DNA of 20,541 nucleotides, taken from Clostridiales bacterium. GTDB lineage: Bacteria; Bacillota; Clostridia; Oscillospirales; Acutalibacteraceae. A model generated the notes under the pieces. The model worked only from the letters and a program-made list of their open reading frames with translations, searched no databases and was not told where the DNA came from. Where the stretch lies: the NCBI GenBank assembly GCA_019415925.1, contig DXYG01000046.1:1-20541 (forward strand), given 5' to 3'. A program made the translations under genes and the position numbers. Shown here piece after piece: positions 1 through 7,800 of this stretch (positions within the stretch are counted from its first letter, which is position 1; each line of letters begins with the position of its first letter).

Positions 1-39
1 CCGGATGGAATCATTCTTGAGATGATGCAACCGTTATAA
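1..39 (+). CDS. C-terminal tail of an upstream gene (possible VOC/glyoxalase-fold protein)
   Basis: Frame 1 is open from the first base to a TAA at 37-39 and reads PDGIILEMMQPL. Many VOC (glyoxalase/bleomycin-resistance fold) proteins end with a DPDG-x-x-(I/L)E motif in their last strand, so this could be the end of one. Only 12 residues are visible, so the family is a guess. The stop lies 34 bases before the acetyltransferase start, so the two genes could be co-transcribed. Confidence 0.3.
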   Translation, partial: PDGIILEMMQPL

Positions 40-73
40 AAGGACACTAAATCGGTATTTAATGAGGTGTTTT

Positions 74-586
74 ATGGAGATAAGAAAAGAAGAAACCAAA
101 GATTATGAGGAAATCTATGAAGTCGTAAAGCGAGCATTCGATAGTGCTGAATATGCAGATGGTAATGAACAGGATTTAGTAAATGAGTTGAGAACAGGTG
201 GTTCATACATTCCGCAATTATCTCTTGTAGCTGAAGAAAATGGAAAAATAATAGGTCATATTATGTTTACAAAAGCCAAGGTAGGAGCAGTGGATGTTTT
301 GGCATTGGCACCACTTTCTGTTTTGCCGGAATATCAGAATAAGGGTATTGGAACGGCTTTGATAAAGGAAGGACATAGAATTGCTAGGCAGTTAGGATAT
401 AGCTATTCTGTTGTTTTGGGGAGTGAAAAATATTATCCTAGATTCGGCTATGTGCCAGCAAGCTTGTTCGGTATAATTTCGCCTTTTGATGTTCCAGATA
501 AAAATTTTATGGCATTTAATATGAAACAAGATGATACCTGTATTCATGGTGTGATGAAATATGCCAGAGAGTTTGGCATAGAATAG
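74..586 (+). CDS. GNAT-family N-acetyltransferase (YhbS-like)
   Basis: A 170-residue predicted cytoplasmic enzyme that would transfer an acetyl group from acetyl-CoA to an amine; the substrate cannot be told from sequence. The GNAT fold is indicated by an N-terminal IRKEETKDYEEIYEVV strand-helix, a central beta strand (LALAPLSVLPEY) and the acetyl-CoA pyrophosphate loop Q88-N-K-G91-I-G93 (Q/RxxGxG). A later YYPRFGY segment is typical of the YhbS/COG3153 group, where full-length members have about 170 residues. An in-frame ATG lies 12 bases upstream at 62, but GAGGTG at 64-69 is well placed for the ATG at 74, so that start is preferred. The gene is followed by a strong terminator. It looks like ordinary chromosomal or cargo content rather than part of the element's core. 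Confidence 0.85.
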   Translation: MEIRKEETKDYEEIYEVVKRAFDSAEYADGNEQDLVNELRTGGSYIPQLSLVAEENGKIIGHIMFTKAKVGAVDVLALAPLSVLPEYQNKGIGTALIKEGHRIARQLGYSYSVVLGSEKYYPRFGYVPASLFGIISPFDVPDKNFMAFNMKQDDTCIHGVMKYAREFGIE

Positions 587-612
587 TTCAAATTAAATCC
601 CAATTTATCAAA

Positions 613-653
613 CCCTTTGAGAGAGGAGAAATCTTTTCTCAAAGGGCTTTTTT
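613..653 (+). terminator. Rho-independent terminator after the acetyltransferase
   Basis: A perfect 10-bp stem (CCCTTTGAGA at 613-622 with TCTCAAAGGG at 637-646) is followed by C and a run of six T at 648-653. It lies 26 bases after the acetyltransferase stop and should end that transcript. Confidence 0.85.
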
Positions 654-659
654 ATTTTT

Positions 660-737
660 ACAGATATTCGCAAACTACAAGAAAAAGCCGAAACTTCATA
701 TACTCTAATCACAGAGGAAGTGGAGGTTTTGATATGA
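660..737 (+). pseudogene. Possible 3' remnant of a truncated gene
   Basis: The frame ending in TGA at 735-737 reads TDIRKLQEKAETSYTLITEE and then VEVLI, which looks like a normal soluble protein end. Its stop overlaps the ATG of the next gene as ATGA, the usual signature of translationally coupled genes. Upstream, the frame runs into the T-rich tail of the preceding terminator and has no start or ribosome binding site. I infer that an upstream gene of the mobile element was cut off at a junction near 650-660. The match could also be chance in a short stretch. Confidence 0.25.
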
Positions 738-2122
738 GTAACAGTTTAGCAGCAGTACATCCAGAATTGATTGCAGAGTGGTCAGAAAAGAATTTACCAC
801 TGACACCGGACAGTATAACTTTCGGCTCGAATAAGAAAGTATGGTGGAAAGGTGCTTGCGGTCACGAATGGGAAACAAGCGTAAAGGCTCGTTCCAGTGG
901 CGAGAAATGCCCGATATGTTCCGGTGCGAGAGTGATTGAGGGAATTAACGATTTAAGTACATTGAAGCCGGAATTGGCTTCTGAATGGTCTGAGAAAAAT
1001 AAAATCAAACCGACAGAGGTATCTATTGGTTCACACAAGAAAGTGATATGGAAATGTAAATTGGAACACGAATGGATAGCCACTGTAAAGAGCAGAAGCA
1101 TCAATAGAACAGGTTGCCCGTACTGCTCCCATAACAAAGTGCTTGCAGGATTTAATGACCTTGCAACCCTGTTCCCGGAAGTTGCAGACGAATGGTCTGA
1201 TAAGAATGAAAAGAAGCCTACCGAAGTTATGGCGTTTGCAAACAGCAAGGCTTGGTGGAAGTGCAGAACCTGCAGTTATGAATGGAATACGCTTATCTCT
1301 ACACGCTCAGGTGGTAGTAAATGCCCTTGTTGCAGTGGATATATATTTATAAAAGGAAAGAATGACCTAAAAAGTACACACCTACAGATAGCCAAAGAAT
1401 GGTCAGAGAAAAACTATCCTCTGCAACCGGATGAAGTCAATGCAAAGTCGAGGAAAAATGTATGGTGGCATTGCAGAAAATGTGGAAACGAGTGGAAATC
1501 AGTTATCAATGCCCGTGTGAAAGGAACGGTTTGCCCTGTCTGTGCAGAGCGAGAAGTACTTGCCGGATATAATGATTTGGCTACGACGGATAAGCAGCTT
1601 TTGATAGAATGGAATTATGAATTAAATAAGTTGAAGCCGACGGAAGTTTCAAGAAATTCAGCAAAGAGAGCATGGTGGCAATGCAGATACGGTCATTCTT
1701 GGAGTATGAAGATAAACGAGCGTACTGTTCTCGTAAAAGGGTGCAGAATATGTGAGCAGGAGTATCTGTCATTGTTCCCGGCTCTTGTAATCAGTTATTA
1801 TGCCAATTTGAAAGGATTGAAAGTTGAACTTGGCTCTGATAGGTTATTCGGCATTCCACTTGATGTATATATCCCACTGGAGCAGGTTGCCATTCAAGTG
1901 AATACGGACTCGGAGAAGATAGATATACTAAAGGAACATCTCTGTAAACAACGTGGAATCAAACTCATTAAGTTGCCGATGAAGCCAAACGAAGTGGAAC
2001 CCGAATATGCCCAGCGTATCAAAGCGGCATTTCAGAGCGTACATATATTTATATCTTCCGATACAGAAGAAGATGTTGAGATAATCAGGAAAATATTTAA
2101 GAACTGGAGGAACAGCCGATGA
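734..2122 (+). CDS. Five-repeat zinc-ribbon (DUF4379-like) protein with nuclease-like C-terminus
   Basis: A 462-residue protein. Residues about 2-345 are five tandem repeats of about 68 residues. Each has a GxNDLxT(x)xPELAxEW segment, a KPTEV-like segment, a WWKC..C/GHEW core and a closing CPxCSG knuckle, which together match the treble-clef/zinc-ribbon DUF4379 family. Repeat 2 has LEHEW instead of CGHEW. The last 115 residues contain FGIPLDVYIP followed by AIQVNTDSEK and a KLIKLP strand, which resembles the D...E-x-x core of Vsr/PD-(D/E)xK nucleases. The usual acidic residue appears as Gln and the Lys is not obvious, so catalysis is doubtful. The start at 734 has GGAGG at 722-726; an open frame extends upstream to 617 but crosses the previous terminator. 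It overlaps the next gene by four bases. A DNA-binding or nuclease-related role is inferred. Confidence 0.75.
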   Translation: MSNSLAAVHPELIAEWSEKNLPLTPDSITFGSNKKVWWKGACGHEWETSVKARSSGEKCPICSGARVIEGINDLSTLKPELASEWSEKNKIKPTEVSIGSHKKVIWKCKLEHEWIATVKSRSINRTGCPYCSHNKVLAGFNDLATLFPEVADEWSDKNEKKPTEVMAFANSKAWWKCRTCSYEWNTLISTRSGGSKCPCCSGYIFIKGKNDLKSTHLQIAKEWSEKNYPLQPDEVNAKSRKNVWWHCRKCGNEWKSVINARVKGTVCPVCAEREVLAGYNDLATTDKQLLIEWNYELNKLKPTEVSRNSAKRAWWQCRYGHSWSMKINERTVLVKGCRICEQEYLSLFPALVISYYANLKGLKVELGSDRLFGIPLDVYIPLEQVAIQVNTDSEKIDILKEHLCKQRGIKLIKLPMKPNEVEPEYAQRIKAAFQSVHIFISSDTEEDVEIIRKIFKNWRNSR

Positions 2123-2292
2123 GAGAAAAGAAATATCACATTTACCTAACCGATGATGAGCAAAGCAGAGTGATACAGTCGCTTATCAATCTGAAAAATA
2201 ACCTCATAGTACAAGGAAGATACACCGACGCAGTAGATGAAGTTCTTCTGAAAGTGCTGTCCGCAAAGAAAAAGAAACTGAAAATCAAATAA
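2119..2292 (+). CDS. Small conserved-looking basic protein (57 aa), function unknown
   Basis: A 57-residue protein starting at the ATG that overlaps the preceding stop (ATGA), so it is translationally coupled to the zinc-ribbon gene. It begins MREKKYHIYLTDDEQSRVIQ, continues with a second helix around LINLKNNLIVQG and a third at YTDAVDEVLLKVLS, and ends in a lysine-rich tail. The strand followed by helices (HIYLTDDEQ...) is compatible with a ribbon-helix-helix or other small DNA-binding fold, but no signature settles this. A terminator follows directly. Its coupling suggests it acts with the zinc-ribbon protein or as a regulator of it. Confidence 0.65.
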   Translation: MREKKYHIYLTDDEQSRVIQSLINLKNNLIVQGRYTDAVDEVLLKVLSAKKKKLKIK

Positions 2293-2306
2293 TTTCAAGC
2301 ATTTAT

Positions 2307-2342
2307 GCCGTCTGTTTTTAACCGAAACAGGCGGCTTTTTTT
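2307..2342 (+). terminator. Rho-independent terminator closing the zinc-ribbon operon
   Basis: An 11-bp stem (GCCGTCTGTTT at 2307-2317 with AAACAGGCGGC at 2325-2335, one G-T pair), a 7-base loop and seven T at 2336-2342. Confidence 0.9.
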
Positions 2343-2490
2343 GTTGTCAAAAATTTTTTGAAATTTTTTTCGGAAAAGCAGCGACTTTGGGTGTCCAAAA
2401 TGAAGCCTTTTGTGCAATGAGTGAAGGGGTTAATTCCTGATGATGAAAACGGAAGCCTTTTCACTTGTTCTTTGACAACTGAATACACAG
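2343..2490 (+). other. Gene-free AT-rich stretch before the parA leader
   Basis: I see no credible gene here. It opens with phased A/T tracts (AAAAATTTTTTG and similar, about 2348-2370) that could be intrinsically curved. A direct repeat GAAGCCTTTT occurs at 2402-2411 and again at 2452-2461, 50 bases apart. A TTGACA hexamer at 2472-2477 could be a -35 element for the parA leader, but no good -10 sits 16-18 bases after it. Together with the following leader, this makes a 544-base interval without a gene. Confidence 0.4.
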
Positions 2491-2707
2491 GTCGTTAAGA
2501 CTTTAATTCTGATGATAGCCACTTTAGTGGGTACGCCGAAACTTCTGAAAATTTCAGAACAGCGAGAACTCCTGCTATGAGTATCGGATTGCAACCGATA
2601 TGGCGATGACAGTCAGAAAGATAATGATACTTCTCTACGGAGCTGGCGGAGTACCCGGCAGAGGTTAGATTCCTATGATACAGATAAGCAGCCTGTTCCT
2701 TAACGAC
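2491..2707 (+). ncRNA. Candidate structured RNA or leader upstream of parA
   Basis: Complementary segments nest inside each other. GTCGTTAAG at 2491-2499 pairs perfectly with CTTAACGAC at 2699-2707, closing a domain of about 215 nt. Inside it, GGGTAC (2529-2534) can pair with GTACCC (2651-2656), extended by GCC/GGC across a small bulge. Local hairpins sit at 2543-2559 (TTCTGAA/TTCAGAA) and 2582-2600 (TATCGG/CCGATA). No good ORF is present on the plus strand. I do not recognise a named RNA family. It could be a cis-acting leader, a small RNA, or a structured replication or transfer site. Confidence 0.4.
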
Positions 2708-2758
2708 TTCCCGAAAGCGATATGCTTGGCAAGGGATATTGAGAATAAATATTGCCAC

Positions 2759-2810
2759 GACCGTTTAGGAAATGAAACGGTCAAGTACATAGCTAATTTT
2801 ATTGGCTATG
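2759..2810 (+). promoter_or_regulatory. Two hairpins just upstream of the parA ribosome binding site
   Basis: GACCGTTT (2759-2766) and AAACGGTC (2775-2782) form a perfect 8-bp stem. CATAGCTAA (2788-2796) and TTGGCTATG (2802-2810) form a second stem with one G-T pair. No T-run follows, so these are not simple terminators. They end 10 bases before the AAGGAGG at 2821-2827 and could be operators for ParA/ParB or control ribosome access. Confidence 0.4.
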
Positions 2811-2836
2811 AATAAATTGAAAGGAGGACGCAAGAG

Positions 2837-3661
2837 GTGTCAAACTGCAAAACGATTGCCATATGCAATCAAAAAGGCGGAGTCGGAAAGACAACGACAA
2901 CGGTTAATCTTGGCGTTGGGCTTGCAATGCAGGGTAAGAAAGTCTTGCTCATTGACGCAGACCCACAGGGAGATTTAACCACCTGTCTCGGTTGGAGAGA
3001 TACTGACAACTTGGGTATCACGCTTGCAACGAAACTTACAGATGTGATTAGTGAAACGATGAATGACCCGACAGACGGTATCCTGCACCACGAGGAAGGT
3101 GTTGACCTTTTACCGGCGAACCTTGAACTTTCGGCGATGGAATATAACCTAATGAACGCTATGAGCAGAGAAACCACTTTGAGGAATTATTTAAGTCAGG
3201 TCAAAGACAGATACGATTTTGTCTTGATTGACTGTATGCCTTCTCTGAGTATGGTAACACTCAATGCTCTATCTGCGGTAGACAGCGTGATTATTCCGGT
3301 GCAGGCACAGTATTTGCCGGCTAAGGGTATGACCCAGCTTGTGCAGACCATTTCAAAAGTCAAGAAGTATATCAATCAGGATATTAAGATAGACGGTATG
3401 CTTCTCACTTTGGTGGATAACCGCACAAACCTCGCCAAAAGTACGGTGGAAGCGTTGCGGGAGAATTTCGGAAATCAGATTAAGCTGTATCGCACATCTA
3501 TTCCGATTGCTGTAAAAGCCGCAGAAACTTCTTCCAAAGGCAAGAGCATTTTTGCTTATGAGCCAAACAGTACGGTGTCTAAGGCATACACCGAATTTAC
3601 GAAGGAGGTGTTAGCAGATGGCAGGAAGAAAGAGCGACTTCACTCTCACGAGGCTCGATGA
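2837..3661 (+). CDS. parA: ParA/Soj-family partition ATPase
   Basis: A 274-residue Walker-type ATPase that would bind DNA in its ATP form and move or position element DNA together with ParB. The deviant Walker A box KGGVGKTTTT is at residues 13-22, with signature lysines K13 and K18. The A' motif LLIDADPQGDLT follows near residue 40 and the Walker B-like VLIDCMPS near residue 130. The protein lacks the N-terminal DNA-binding extension of long plasmid ParA proteins, so it is of the short Soj type. The start is GTG at 2837, with AAGGAGG at 2821-2827. Its 3' end overlaps parB by 44 bases, so the two form one translational unit. A chromosomal soj is the alternative, but the neighbours point to a mobile element. 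Confidence 0.93.
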   Translation: MSNCKTIAICNQKGGVGKTTTTVNLGVGLAMQGKKVLLIDADPQGDLTTCLGWRDTDNLGITLATKLTDVISETMNDPTDGILHHEEGVDLLPANLELSAMEYNLMNAMSRETTLRNYLSQVKDRYDFVLIDCMPSLSMVTLNALSAVDSVIIPVQAQYLPAKGMTQLVQTISKVKKYINQDIKIDGMLLTLVDNRTNLAKSTVEALRENFGNQIKLYRTSIPIAVKAAETSSKGKSIFAYEPNSTVSKAYTEFTKEVLADGRKKERLHSHEAR

Positions 3662-4550
3662 CCTTTTTACAACGCAGGCACAGAGAGAGGAAGAAAGACT
3701 TTCTAAAATCCGAGATATTCCATTAGAGCTGATTGACGATTTTCCAGACCACCCGTTCAAGGTCAGGGACGATGAAGATATGCAACAGCTTGTCGAGAGT
3801 ATCAAGGAGCGTGGAGTGATTACACCGGCAACGGTAAGGCAGAAAGAGGACGGAAGATATGAACTCGTATCCGGTCACAGACGAAAACGAGCAAGTGAAC
3901 TTGCCGGTTTTGAAACGCTAAGATGTGAGGTTGTTGACCTTAATCGAGATGAAGCCACAATTTTAATGGTTGAAAGTAATTTCCAAAGGTCGCAGATACT
4001 TCCCTCTGAAAAAGCCTTTGCCTACAAAATGCGTTTGGACGCTATGAAAAGGCAAGGATTTCGTTCTGATTTAACTTCTGCCCCAGTGGGTCAGAAGTTC
4101 TCGGTGGAACAAATTGCAGAAAATTCTGCTGATAGTAAAACACAAATTCAGCGTTATGTTCGCCTTACAAACCTTGTTCCCGAACTGCTTGAATTTGTTG
4201 ATGAGGGGCGAATTAAAATGCGACCGGCGGTTGAATTGTCGTATCTTGACGAAGATTGTCAGCGTGATGTAGTTGACGAGATTGATATGAATGACGCAAC
4301 TCCCTCTCACGACCAGACTATCCGTATGCGAAAGTTTTTTGATGAGGGCAAACTCACAACCGAAGCTATCCAAGCCATTATGTCGGAGGAAAAGCCAAAT
4401 CAGAAAGAGAAGATTGTGTTAAGGGGCGACAGAGTGCGACAGCTCATTCCGAAAAATATTCCAATCAGCCAAACAGAGGATTTTGTGTGCAAGGCATTGG
4501 AGCATTACAACAAGTTCTTGCGTAATCGTGCAGAGCGTGACAGCAGATAG
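3618..4550 (+). CDS. parB: ParB/Spo0J-family DNA-binding partition protein
   Basis: A 310-residue protein. The N-terminal ParB/Srx-fold domain contains GVITP near residue 67 and the arginine-rich nucleotide-binding box GHRRKRA at residues 86-92. In this family that region binds CTP and allows clamping on DNA. A helix-turn-helix follows (VEQIAENSADSKTQIQRYVR), then a helical segment including MRPAVELSYL. The box is GHRR rather than the GERR common in chromosomal ParB, as in many plasmid and ICE members. The start has GAAGGAGG at 3601-3608 and lies inside parA. It should bind a nearby centromere; the direct repeats just downstream are a candidate. Confidence 0.9.
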   Translation: MAGRKSDFTLTRLDDLFTTQAQREEERLSKIRDIPLELIDDFPDHPFKVRDDEDMQQLVESIKERGVITPATVRQKEDGRYELVSGHRRKRASELAGFETLRCEVVDLNRDEATILMVESNFQRSQILPSEKAFAYKMRLDAMKRQGFRSDLTSAPVGQKFSVEQIAENSADSKTQIQRYVRLTNLVPELLEFVDEGRIKMRPAVELSYLDEDCQRDVVDEIDMNDATPSHDQTIRMRKFFDEGKLTTEAIQAIMSEEKPNQKEKIVLRGDRVRQLIPKNIPISQTEDFVCKALEHYNKFLRNRAERDSR

Positions 4551-4583
4551 CCTGTTTTACAGTTCCCCTTTCTCACACTCTAA

Positions 4584-4673
4584 CCCCTTAGTTATATTTT
4601 TACCTACCGAAAATGATATATACTATCTCACTTGAATATAACTATCTCAATGTATATGTCTATCTCTAAGGGG
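4584..4673 (+). repeat. Three direct repeats inside an inverted repeat (candidate parS/iteron site)
   Basis: CTATCTCA occurs at 4623-4630 and 4642-4649, and CTATCTCT at 4660-4667, giving spacings of 19 and 18 bases. Each is preceded by an A/T-only run. The set is bracketed by a perfect 8-bp inverted repeat, CCCCTTAG (4584-4591) and CTAAGGGG (4666-4673). Its place directly after parB suggests a ParB centromere, iterons or operators. It lies in the 285-base interval between parB and the adhesin gene, where no other gene is supported. Confidence 0.5.
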
Positions 4674-4785
4674 CAATCGCACAGTATGAACGGACTGGAG
4701 GTGTATGGTAAAATGAAAAATTAACGAAAAATCCGCATTTGTTTTTCGGCAGGTAAATCTTGTCGTAAGAGAAAATCCACAAAGG

Positions 4786-4812
4786 CACATCGTAGAGATA
4801 CGGTGTGTTTTT
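4786..4812 (+). terminator. Terminator-like hairpin upstream of the adhesin gene
   Basis: A 9-bp stem with one G-T pair (CACATCGTA 4786-4794 with TACGGTGTG 4799-4807), a GAGA loop and five T at 4808-4812. It sits 23 bases before the adhesin ATG. It would separate the par operon from the adhesin gene or act as an attenuator in the adhesin leader. Confidence 0.55.
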
Positions 4813-4835
4813 CAATTTTTACAGGAGGAAACGCA

Positions 4836-7800
4836 ATGATAAAGTCAAAATTCAAAAGAGTCACGTCGCTTTTCTTGGCGACCCTTATGTGTGTGACCAC
4901 TTTTGCAGGCATTGGCTCGACAACAGCATATGCTGCTTCGGGAGAAAAAGCCGATGTTTATATGGTCGATTTCCCTCGTGATGGCGATGCTAATTACGAT
5001 GGGGTATGGGGACACAGCAATTTGACCTTGAAAAATGGTTGGCATACCGGACGTTCCAATTTTACCAATCTTAAGGCTATTGGCTCATACTCAGGCAATG
5101 TTGCTTATTGTATTGAGCCGGGAATTTCGCTCAAGGTCGGTCAGACAATGAATAAGTATGACGAAAATTATTTTAATAACCTTGCAGCCAACGGGGTTAT
5201 TTCCGGAGATGAAATCCGTCTTTTCGTTGGTCGTATTTTACAGTATGGCTATCGTGGGACTATTTCGACATCTTGGAGGTCACAGAATGAAGCGGCAGCA
5301 AACAGCATTGCACAGGCTTATGCCACACAGCTTCTTATCTGGGAAACTGTTATCGGAGAGCGTGATACGAACTTCAATCATGTAGCAGCCAGTGGTTGCA
5401 GCAATGTGAAAGATGTCATCAATGCAAAGCATCCGCTTCGCAATAAGATTTTCAGTTATTACAACAGTATGGTGCAGAGTGTACAGAACCATGCGACCAT
5501 ACCGAGCTTTTGTAACAAATCATCCGGTTCGGCAAAGACAATAGAACTTGAGTGGAACGGGAGCAAGTACACAACTACTCTGACAGACTCAAACAATGTG
5601 CTGTCCAAATATAATTTCAAGGCAAGTATCAGTGATGTGAGTTTTTCAGTGAATGGTAACAAACTTACTGTTTCTATGGATACTGCACCGAGTAAGGAAT
5701 TTACCATTACCGCAACGAAGAAAAATGCAGTCCGCAGAGGTGTGGTTGTATGGTCAGAGGGTAAACACGGTCAGAATTCCAGTGTGCAGGATGTTGTCAG
5801 CTATGCTCAGGAAGTAAGCGACAGTATCAACGGTTATGTGAAAATGAAAGTTAGCTATGGTTCTTGTCAGATTGTAAAGACCAGTGAGGACGGAAAAGTT
5901 GACGGTATCAACTTCACGATTACCGGAAACGGTATCAATCAGAAGGTTACAACAGCCAATGGCGGTAAATTCCAGATTGATAACCTTATGCCGGGTATCT
6001 ATACTGTAACCGAGCAGGCATACGATAAGTACGAGCCGCAGGAAACACATAGAGTTACTGTTGTGGCAGGGCAGGTTGCAAAGGTCAATTTCAATAACAA
6101 ATTGAAGCGTGGCGACCTTCAGGTAGTGAAGTCCTCGGAAGATAACCTTGTTGAAGGTGTGAAGTTCCATCTTTTCGGTACTTCTCTTTCCGGTGATGCT
6201 GTTGACCAGTATGCAGTTACGGATAAAGACGGTGTGGCAACTTTCAAAGATGTGCTTATCAGTGGTTCTGAACCATATACTCTTGAGGAAGTGGACACAG
6301 CTATCCGTTATGTCGTACCGAAAAATCAGACTGCACCAGTGAAGTGGAAAGAAGTAACCACAAGAAACTTCAATAACATTTTGAAGAAATTTACTGTAAC
6401 AGTAACAAAGAGCGACGCTGAGAAAGGCGAAGCACAGGGCAATGCCAAACTTTCGGGAGCAGTTTATGGTATCTATAAGGGTGAAACGCTTGTAGATAAG
6501 TATGTTACTGATGAAAACGGTCAGTTCACTACTAAAGAATATGTTTGTGATACCGACTGGACAATCCGAGAAATCACACCGTCAGAGGGATATTTGCTTG
6601 ATAAGACTATCCATGAAGTAGGTGCAGACCCGAAACTTTATGAGGTGGAACACAACCTTACTTCCAATGATGTAACCGAGCAGGTAATCAAAGGCAATGT
6701 GGCTATCATCAAACATACCGATGACGGAGAAACAAAGATTGAAACACCTGAAAAGGGTGCTTCCTTTGAGATTTATTTGAAATCTGCCGGAAGCTATGAC
6801 GCAGCCAATAAAGACGAGAGAGATACCATTGTTTGCGATGAAAATGGCTTCGGTCAGACAAAAGATATGCCGTATGGTATTTATACCGTACACCAGACTT
6901 CCGGTTGGGAAGGCAGAGAGATGATGGACGATTTTGATGTGTTCATTTCACAGAACGCACAGACCTACCGTTATCTTATCAATAACCGTAACTTTGAGAG
7001 TTTTGTCAATGTAGTCAAGGTGGACGCAGAAAGTGGAAAGAGTATTCCGTATGCAGGAGCAGGATTTAAGATTTACGACCCGCAGGGCAATCAGGTCAAA
7101 ATGACCTTTACTTATCCGACACCGACCACGATTGATGTGTTCTATACCGACGCAAATGGTTCTCTTGTCACACCTGAGAAACTGGATTACGGCAAGGGAT
7201 ATTCTATCGTAGAGGTACAAGCTCCATACGGATATGTACTTGATGATACTCCAGTATATTTTGATATTACCGAAGAAAATTCCACAGAGGAAGGCGGCGT
7301 AACTGTTGTGAAAGTCAATAAGCCGAATATGGCACAGAAAGGTACTATCACGGTTGAAAAGACCGGAGAAGTATTTAGTGGTGTCAATGTAAGTGGTTCT
7401 GAGGACAGTGATGTCATTTATCAGCCTGTTTATGAAGTGGCAGGACTTGAGGGTGCAGTTTATGAAGTCCGTGCTTCGGAAGATATTAGCACACCGGACG
7501 GTACACTCCGCTATTCAAAGGGCGAAGTGGTAGATACTATCACAACAAGCTCCGATGGATTTGTGAAGAGCAAAGAACTTTATCTCGGAAAATACGAGGT
7601 CAAGGAAATTACCGCACCTGATGGAATGGTAATCAGTGGAGAAACACATACGGTTGAGCTTACTTATGCAGGGCAGAATATCTCTGTTACCGAAACTTCC
7701 ACATCGTTCTATAACGAAAGACAGAAAGTGCAGGTAAGCCTTGCAAAAGTCATTGAAAAGGATAAGACATTTGGTATTGGCGACAACGGAGAAATCAAAA

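Noticed and set aside
862..1248. 128-codon minus-strand frame within the zinc-ribbon gene
   Set aside because: Shadow of the repeated sense sequence; its own repeats mirror the five zinc-ribbon repeats.
2495..2758. 87-codon open frame on the minus strand before parA
   Set aside because: It overlaps the nested complementary segments of the structured leader and encodes no recognisable motif; the structure explains the region better.
4615..4667. CRISPR-like reading of the CTATCTC repeats
   Set aside because: Only three 8-base units at 18-19 base spacing, with no palindromic repeat, no spacers of normal length and no cas genes.
4686..4724. 12-codon frame (MNGLEVYGKMKN) between parB and the adhesin gene
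   Set aside because: Too short to support without a clear ribosome binding site; a leader peptide is possible but not shown.
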